DNA of 57,979 nt from Phenylobacterium sp. (GTDB taxonomy: Bacteria > Pseudomonadota > Alphaproteobacteria > Caulobacterales > Caulobacteraceae): the NCBI RefSeq assembly GCF_030697925.1, contig NZ_JAUYOJ010000102.1:1-57979 (forward strand), read 5' to 3'. Numbering within the stretch: the stretch's first letter is position 1; each line of letters opens with the position of its first letter. The position numbers were made by a program, and so were the translations under genes. Below the pieces are notes generated by a model, which saw nothing but the letters and a program-made list of their open reading frames with translations, made no database searches and was not told the DNA's origin. Shown piece after piece: positions 52,865-57,979 of the stretch.

Positions 52865-54538
52865 ATGAGTCTCGAAGCGGTCCTTGAGAGGTACGGCCGC
52901 GGCTGGCGGGGTCCCGCCATCGCCGCCCTGATCGCCTTCCTTGCCGGCCTGCCGGGCGTCTTCGCCATGCCGCCGCTCGACCGCGACGAGAGCCGCTTCG
53001 CCCAGGCCACCGCCCAGATGCTGGAGACCGGCGAGTTCATCGTCATCCGGTTCCAGGACGAGCCGCGGTTCAAGAAACCCGTGGGCATCCACTGGCTGCA
53101 AGCCGCCAGCGTGGCGGCCTTCTCGGAGGCCGAGGCCCGCGAGATCTGGGCCTATCGCCTGCCCTCGCTGCTGGGCGCCATGCTGGCGGCGGCGGCCTGC
53201 GCCTGGGGGGCGAGTGTCTTCTTCGGCGGCCCGACGGGCCTGCTGGCCGGGGCGATCCTAGGCTCGACCTTCCTGCTCTCCACAGAGGCCTTCATCGCCA
53301 AGACCGACGCGGTGCTGGCGGGAACCACGACCCTGGCCATGGCCGCCCTGGCGCGGATCTACGCCGCCGGTCGCGAGGGCGGAAAGGCGCCCCGCGTCAC
53401 CCGGCTGCTGTTCTGGCTGGGCCTGTCTGGCGCGATCCTGGTCAAGGGCCCGGTGGGGCTGATGGTGGTGGTGCTGACGGCCCTGTCGCTCAGCCTCTGG
53501 GACCGCAAGTGGCGCTGGCTGAAGGACCTCGGCTGGATCTGGGGCCTGATCATCCTGGCCGCCGTCGTCGGGCCCTGGGCCGGGGCGGTGACGGTCGCCA
53601 CCGACGGCGGCTTCTGGACCACCGCCTTCGGCGCCGACTTCGCGCCGAAGCTCGTCGGCGGCCAGGAGAGCCATGGCGCCCCGCCCGGCTACCACACCCT
53701 GCTGGCCCCCTTGCTGATCTTTCCGGGCGCCCTGCTGCTGCCCGCGGCCCTGGCGCTCGGCTGGAACCAGCGCCACCAGCCCGGTGTCAAGTTCGCCCTG
53801 TGCTGGCTGATCCCGGCCTGGATCGTGTTCGAGGCCACGCCGACCAAGCTGGTGCACTACACCCTGCCGACCTATGGGGCCCTGGCCTGGCTGATGGCCG
53901 CGGCAGTGCTGCGCGCGCCGCTCGGGTTCGTGGTCCGCTGGACGGGGATCGCGCTCTCGGTGCTGGCGGGCGGCGTGCTGGCGATCGGCGTCGTCTACCT
54001 GACCACCCTCTATGGCGATCCGACCGACTGGCCCGCCGCCGTCCTCACCGCCCTGCTGCTGGCCGGGGCCGGGGTCTGCGGCGCCTGGCTGCTGTGGCGC
54101 GGCCAGGCGGGCAAGGCCATCGCCGCGGCCGGCGTGCTGACCATCCTCGGCCACGGCGCCTTCGCCGCGCTCTTCGCGCCGCGGCTGGCGCCGCTCTGGC
54201 TGTCGGCCCGCACGGAACAGGCCCTGTCCGACGCCCGCCTGCTGCCGCGCCAGGGTATCGCCCCGGCGCCGGTGGCCGTGGCCGGTTACGCCGAGCCCAG
54301 CCTGGTCTTCGCGCTGGGCACCCCCACCGACCTGGGCGGGGTCGATCAGGCGGTGGAAGCCCTGGCCCAGCAGCGTCCGGCGGTGATCGAGGGCCGCGAG
54401 CAGGCCGCCTTCGAGGCCGCGATGAAAGCCAGCCGGGTCAGGGCCCGTGAAATCGCCAGGATCGACGGCCTGGACTATTCCAACGGCGACGAGACGTCTT
54501 TACGGCTCTACGCCCCCATCCCATCTGTGAGTCCATGA
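52865..54538 (+). CDS. ArnT-like glycosyltransferase (GT39/GT83)
   Basis: A 557-residue inner-membrane transferase with about 10-12 hydrophobic segments. The N-terminal motif PPLDRDESRFAQATAQML and FQDEPRFKKPVGIHWLQ is diagnostic of ArnT-like enzymes that transfer sugar from undecaprenyl phosphate, often 4-amino-4-deoxyarabinose to lipid A. The amino-sugar genes are not in the window, so the actual sugar is unknown. Stop overlaps the HMG-CoA lyase start (ATGA). Confidence 0.9.
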   Translation: MSLEAVLERYGRGWRGPAIAALIAFLAGLPGVFAMPPLDRDESRFAQATAQMLETGEFIVIRFQDEPRFKKPVGIHWLQAASVAAFSEAEAREIWAYRLPSLLGAMLAAAACAWGASVFFGGPTGLLAGAILGSTFLLSTEAFIAKTDAVLAGTTTLAMAALARIYAAGREGGKAPRVTRLLFWLGLSGAILVKGPVGLMVVVLTALSLSLWDRKWRWLKDLGWIWGLIILAAVVGPWAGAVTVATDGGFWTTAFGADFAPKLVGGQESHGAPPGYHTLLAPLLIFPGALLLPAALALGWNQRHQPGVKFALCWLIPAWIVFEATPTKLVHYTLPTYGALAWLMAAAVLRAPLGFVVRWTGIALSVLAGGVLAIGVVYLTTLYGDPTDWPAAVLTALLLAGAGVCGAWLLWRGQAGKAIAAAGVLTILGHGAFAALFAPRLAPLWLSARTEQALSDARLLPRQGIAPAPVAVAGYAEPSLVFALGTPTDLGGVDQAVEALAQQRPAVIEGREQAAFEAAMKASRVRAREIARIDGLDYSNGDETSLRLYAPIPSVSP

Positions 54539-55434
54539 GCCGCTTTATCGAGATCGTCGAGGTCGGCCCGCGCGACGGGCTGCAGAACGAGAGCACGGTG
54601 CTGAACACCGACCAGAAGCTCGAGTTCATCGCACGCCTGGACGCCGCGGGCGCCAAGCGCATGGAGGTGGTGTCCTTCGTCAATCCCAAGCGCGTGCCGC
54701 AGATGGCCGGCGCCGAGGAGATGATGGCCGGCATGGCGTCCGACCCCGCCCTCTCGCGCATCGGCCTGGTGCTGAACATGCGCGGCTGGGAGCGTGCGGT
54801 GGCGGCCGCCTGTGACGAGGCCAATGTGGTGGTCTGCTGCTCGGACGGCTTCGGCATCCGCAACCAGGGCGCCTCGGTGGCCGAACAGATCGCCGCCATG
54901 CACGCGATCGCCCAGCGCAAGGCCGCCGAGGGCGGCCCGCCTATCTCGGTCACGTTCTCCACCGCCTTCGGCTGTCCCTTCGACGGGGAGGTGCCGCAGG
55001 ACCGGGTGGTGGCCCTGGCCGCCGAGGCCGCCGCCGCCAGGGTCGATGAGATCGCGCTGGCCGACACCATCGGCGTGGCCGATCCCTGGATGGTCCGCGC
55101 CCGGGTCGAGGCGGTGCGCAAGGTGACCGGCGATATCCCCCTGCGCCTGCACTTCCACGACACCCGCAATACGGGCCTGGCCAACGCCTATGCCGGGGTC
55201 GAAGCCGGGGTCGATATCCTGGACGCCAGCTGCGGCGGCCTGGGCGGCTGCCCCTTCGCCCCGGACGCCACGGGCAATATCGGCACCGAGGACCTGGTCT
55301 ACATGCTGGAGCGCGCGGGGTTCGAGACCGGCTACGACATCGGCAAGCTGATCGAGACCGCCAAGTGGATGTCGGGCATCCTGGGCAAGCCGCCCGCCGC
55401 CTCGGTCAGCCGCGCGGGCGTGTTTCCGCAGTAG
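54535..55434 (+). CDS. mvaB: Hydroxymethylglutaryl-CoA lyase
   Basis: A 299-residue TIM-barrel enzyme cleaving HMG-CoA to acetoacetate and acetyl-CoA, last step of leucine degradation. VEVGPRDGLQNES holds the metal-binding Asp, the later HFHDTRNTGLANA gives the metal His, and the Cys signature is DASCGGLGGCPFAPDATGN. ATGA overlap with the ArnT-like gene. Ends 4 bases from the convergent GT2 gene. Acetoacetate produced can feed the phaAB pathway. Confidence 0.93.
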   Translation: MSRFIEIVEVGPRDGLQNESTVLNTDQKLEFIARLDAAGAKRMEVVSFVNPKRVPQMAGAEEMMAGMASDPALSRIGLVLNMRGWERAVAAACDEANVVVCCSDGFGIRNQGASVAEQIAAMHAIAQRKAAEGGPPISVTFSTAFGCPFDGEVPQDRVVALAAEAAAARVDEIALADTIGVADPWMVRARVEAVRKVTGDIPLRLHFHDTRNTGLANAYAGVEAGVDILDASCGGLGGCPFAPDATGNIGTEDLVYMLERAGFETGYDIGKLIETAKWMSGILGKPPAASVSRAGVFPQ

Positions 55435-55438
55435 CCGG

Positions 55439-56377
55439 TTACGCCGCCCGTCCGCGGAAGCGCCACATCACCGGGCGCACAACGGCCGTGCAGACGATCA
55501 GCGGGGAGAGCACCCAGGCGGTCACGCGGTCGGTGAGGCTGACAGCGCGCTTGCGGAAGTAGCGGGCCAGGCCCACGCCCTTGTGGAACTCCACTTTCAG
55601 CGGGCTGGCGTGGCTGGTGTGGCCCAGATGGATCACCTCGGCCTTGGGCTGGAACAGCACCTCACCCCCGGCCTCGCGCACGCGCCAGCACAGGTCCACG
55701 TCCTCGACGTGCAGGAAATAGCCTTCGTCGAACCCCTGCAGGGCGGCGAAATCCTCGCGACGCATGCAGAAGCAGGCGCCGGAGATGGTCGGCACCGCCG
55801 CCACAGCGTCCGGGGCGGCCTCGTTCTCCCAGTGCACCTCGTAGCGGCGCCAGGCCGGCACGTGCTGGGCCAGGTGCGAGAGGCTGAGCAGGGCGCTGGT
55901 GAGCGTGATATCGCCGCGCCGGGCGCCGCGCTGCTCGGTGCGGTCGGCGTTCAGCACCCGCCCGCCGACGATGCAGGGCGCCGGCCGGCCCTCGATGGCC
56001 CGGATCAGCTCGGCGATGGCGCCGGGCTGCAGGAAGGCGTCTGGATTGAGGAACACCAGCACGTCGCCGTGCGCCTGGTTGGCCCCCAGATTGGCCCCGC
56101 GCGCGAAGCCCACATTGCCGTGGCCGCTGACCAGACGAACTCGGCCGTCACGTTCGGCCAGGCCCTTCAGGCGGGCCGCCTCGATCCGGGTCGACCCGTT
56201 GTCGACGACCACGAGTTCGTCGACCAGGGGATCGGCCAGGACGCAATGCAGGCTCTGCTCGAGGGCCTCGCCGGTCATGTAGACGACCATCACCACCGAC
56301 ACCTTGCGGCGGGGCTTCAGGAAGTCCTGCGTCGGCGAGGGCTCGTAGGCGACGATCGGTGCGGCGATGCCGTTCAT
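55439..56377 (-). CDS. Glycosyltransferase family 2 (rhamnosyltransferase-like)
   Basis: A 312-residue GT2 enzyme: [53 protein letters not shown] with the DxD-like NPD, and the acceptor-site block [20 protein letters not shown] typical of rhamnosyl-type transferases. A hydrophobic segment near the C-terminus may attach it to the membrane. Its ATG overlaps the thrS stop (ATGA), an unusual operon. Surface polysaccharide synthesis is likely. Confidence 0.88.
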   Translation of the reverse strand: MNGIAAPIVAYEPSPTQDFLKPRRKVSVVMVVYMTGEALEQSLHCVLADPLVDELVVVDNGSTRIEAARLKGLAERDGRVRLVSGHGNVGFARGANLGANQAHGDVLVFLNPDAFLQPGAIAELIRAIEGRPAPCIVGGRVLNADRTEQRGARRGDITLTSALLSLSHLAQHVPAWRRYEVHWENEAAPDAVAAVPTISGACFCMRREDFAALQGFDEGYFLHVEDVDLCWRVREAGGEVLFQPKAEVIHLGHTSHASPLKVEFHKGVGLARYFRKRAVSLTDRVTAWVLSPLIVCTAVVRPVMWRFRGRAA

Positions 56378-57979
56378 CCAGCCTCCCTGGCCCCGACCGC
56401 GCCGCGAGCCGCAGCGGTCTGGCCCATGGCGTGTCGAGCAACATCAGGCGCGTCGGCGTCCAAGGCAAGCACCTTCACCGCGTCAGCCAGAGACAGAATC
56501 TGTTGCCCGTCCGATCCGAGGCGCCTCAAAGCCACCTTGCCCTCCTCGGCCTCGCGCCGACCGACGACGGCGATGACCGGCGTCTTGGCGAGGCTGTGCT
56601 CACGCACCTTGTAGTTGATCTTTTCGTTCCGCAGGTCGGTTTCGACGCGCAGGCCCGCCGCGCTCAATTCTTGAGCGACCTGCAAGGCATAATCATTGGC
56701 GTCTGACGTAATTGTGGCGACGACCACCTGGGTGGGCGCCAGCCACAGCGGGAACGACCCCGCATAGTTCTCGATCACCACCCCCATGAACCGCTCCATG
56801 GAGCCGCAGATGGCCCGGTGGAGCATCACCGGCCGTTGCTTGGAGCCGTCCTCGGCGATGTATTCGGCCTCCAACCGCTCGGGCAGCACGAAGTCGAGCT
56901 GCAGCGTGCCGCACTGCCAGGTCCGGCCGATGGCGTCGCGCAGGTGGAACTCCAGCTTCGGGCCGTAAAAGGCGCCTTCGCCGGGCAGACGTTCGATCGG
57001 CATGTTGATCGCCTGGCGCGCCGCGCGGTCCAGCTTCTCTTCGGCGATGTCCCAGACCTCGTCGGATCCGGCGCGCAGGTCGGGCCGCAGGGCCAGCTTC
57101 ACGCTGTGCAGCTCCAGACCGAAGTCGGCATAGACCGAGTTCAGCAGGCGGACGAACTTGGTCGTCTCTTCCTCGATCTGCTCCTCGCGGCAGAAGATGT
57201 GGGCGTCGTCCTGGGTGAAGGCGCGCAGGCGCATGATGCCGTGCAGAGCCCCGGAGGGCTCGTAGCGGTGGCAGGCGCCGAACTCCGCCATCCGCAGCGG
57301 CAGGTCGCGATAGGATTTTTGGCCGAAGTTGAAGATCTGCACGTGTCCCGGACAGTTCATCGGTTTAACGGCCAGCTCTTCGCCTTCCGTCGTTTCACAC
57401 GTGAACATCGCCGCGCCGAACTTCTCCCAGTGGCCGGACTTCTCCCAGAGGTTCCGGTCCATGATCTGGGGCGCCTTGACCTCCACATAGCCGTCGGCGT
57501 CCAGGCGGCGGCGCATATAGGCCTCCACCGTGCGGTAGAAGGTCCAGCCCTTGGGGTGCCAGAAGATCATCCCCTTGGCCTCTTCCTGCAGGTGGAAGAG
57601 GTCCATGGCGCGGCCGATCTTGCGGTGGTCGCGCTTCTCGGCCTCCTCCAGGCGCAGCAGATGGGCGGCCAGGTCGGCCTCGCTGGCCCAGGCCGTGCCG
57701 TAGATCCGTTGGAGCTGGGCGTTGCGGTGGTCGCCGCGCCAATAGGCGCCGGCCAGCTTGGTCAGCTTGAAGGCCTTGCCCACATGCTTCGTCGAGGGCA
57801 GGTGCGGCCCCAGGCACAGGTCCTTCCACTGGCCCTGGCGATAGACGCTGATCTCCTCGCCGGCCGGCAGGTCGGAGATGATCTCGGCCTTGTAGGCCTC
57901 GCCGATCTCCTTGAAGTGCTTGATGGCCTCGTCGCGGTCCCAGACCTCGCGCACGATCTTCTCGTCGCGGTCGACGATC
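56374..57979 (-). CDS. thrS: Threonyl-tRNA synthetase, 5' end beyond window
   Basis: Partial: the last 534 or so residues of a class II synthetase charging tRNA-Thr. Part of the second editing domain, then the catalytic core with [30 protein letters not shown] (zinc Cys), motif 2 [20 protein letters not shown] with DDAHIFC, and motif 3 [16 protein letters not shown], followed by the anticodon-binding domain ([13 protein letters not shown]). A 30-residue Ala-rich extension follows the usual end. The frame runs off the window's right edge and the true start lies outside. Stop overlaps the GT2 gene by ATGA. Confidence 0.96.
   Translation of the reverse strand, partial: IVDRDEKIVREVWDRDEAIKHFKEIGEAYKAEIISDLPAGEEISVYRQGQWKDLCLGPHLPSTKHVGKAFKLTKLAGAYWRGDHRNAQLQRIYGTAWASEADLAAHLLRLEEAEKRDHRKIGRAMDLFHLQEEAKGMIFWHPKGWTFYRTVEAYMRRRLDADGYVEVKAPQIMDRNLWEKSGHWEKFGAAMFTCETTEGEELAVKPMNCPGHVQIFNFGQKSYRDLPLRMAEFGACHRYEPSGALHGIMRLRAFTQDDAHIFCREEQIEEETTKFVRLLNSVYADFGLELHSVKLALRPDLRAGSDEVWDIAEEKLDRAARQAINMPIERLPGEGAFYGPKLEFHLRDAIGRTWQCGTLQLDFVLPERLEAEYIAEDGSKQRPVMLHRAICGSMERFMGVVIENYAGSFPLWLAPTQVVVATITSDANDYALQVAQELSAAGLRVETDLRNEKINYKVREHSLAKTPVIAVVGRREAEEGKVALRRLGSDGQQILSLADAVKVLALDADAPDVARHAMGQTAAARGAVGAREAG

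Overview
The window is GC-rich, densely coding DNA from an alphaproteobacterium, most likely Caulobacterales (Caulobacter or Phenylobacterium-like). The best evidence is the chemotaxis operon. Its order mcp, STAS (cheX), cheY, cheA, cheW, cheR, cheB, cheY, cheD, cheU, cheYIII, cheE is, from memory, the order of the major Caulobacter crescentus che cluster. A PhaR-phaAB locus, a DUF4908-like protein and GTGA/ATGA-coupled operons agree. The species cannot be fixed from sequence alone. I see no rRNA, tRNA, CRISPR array or intact mobile element.

Layout. 1-254: intergenic, with repeats resembling the end of an IS21-like element. 255-2228: a Tat-type carboxylesterase and a small acetyltransferase. 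2480-3760: an RTX/Ig-like secreted protein. 3983-6259: two coupled acyl-CoA dehydrogenases. 6853-16552: the che operon. 16725-17809: a second, inverted receiver/CheE-like pair convergent with the end of the operon. 17897-23319: PHP hydrolase, SRPBCC protein, thiolase + DUF35 pair, DUF1810, ArsR and NIPSNAP genes. 23273-25030: MarR regulator divergent from a beta-lactamase-like serine hydrolase, with an operator between them. 25027-27714: P450, phosphotransferase and small helical protein operon. 27873-28958: lipocalin-like protein of unknown function. 28965-33224: secreted cupredoxin, membrane c-di-GMP phosphodiesterase and outer-membrane barrel. 33383-35708: MoxR ATPase and CoxE-like VWA protein. 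35786-36657: Xre/RES toxin-antitoxin. 36670-40011: single-chain biotin-dependent acyl-CoA carboxylase. 40081-42737: two-subunit molybdenum oxidoreductase. 42807-47399: lipoprotein hydrolase, CitMHS transporter, HWE kinase and DUF4908-like protein. 47453-50550: phaB, phaA, phaR and a small conserved protein. 50713-57979: GNAT, HTH/coiled-coil and membrane proteins, GT2 and ArnT-like glycosyltransferases, HMG-CoA lyase, another GT2, and thrS (5' end beyond the window).

How the genes work together. The che operon makes a complete phosphorylation and adaptation system. Its last genes, and the inverted pair beside them, encode CheY-like proteins with an Arg-rich tail like the c-di-GMP-binding Cle proteins, so chemotaxis and c-di-GMP signalling probably meet here. 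A second c-di-GMP element is the phosphodiesterase sandwiched between a cupredoxin and an outer-membrane barrel. Much of the rest is acyl-CoA metabolism (dehydrogenases, thiolase/DUF35, P450, acyl-CoA carboxylase, HMG-CoA lyase, phaAB), which suggests growth on lipids, isoprenoids or steroids with storage of carbon as polyhydroxyalkanoate.
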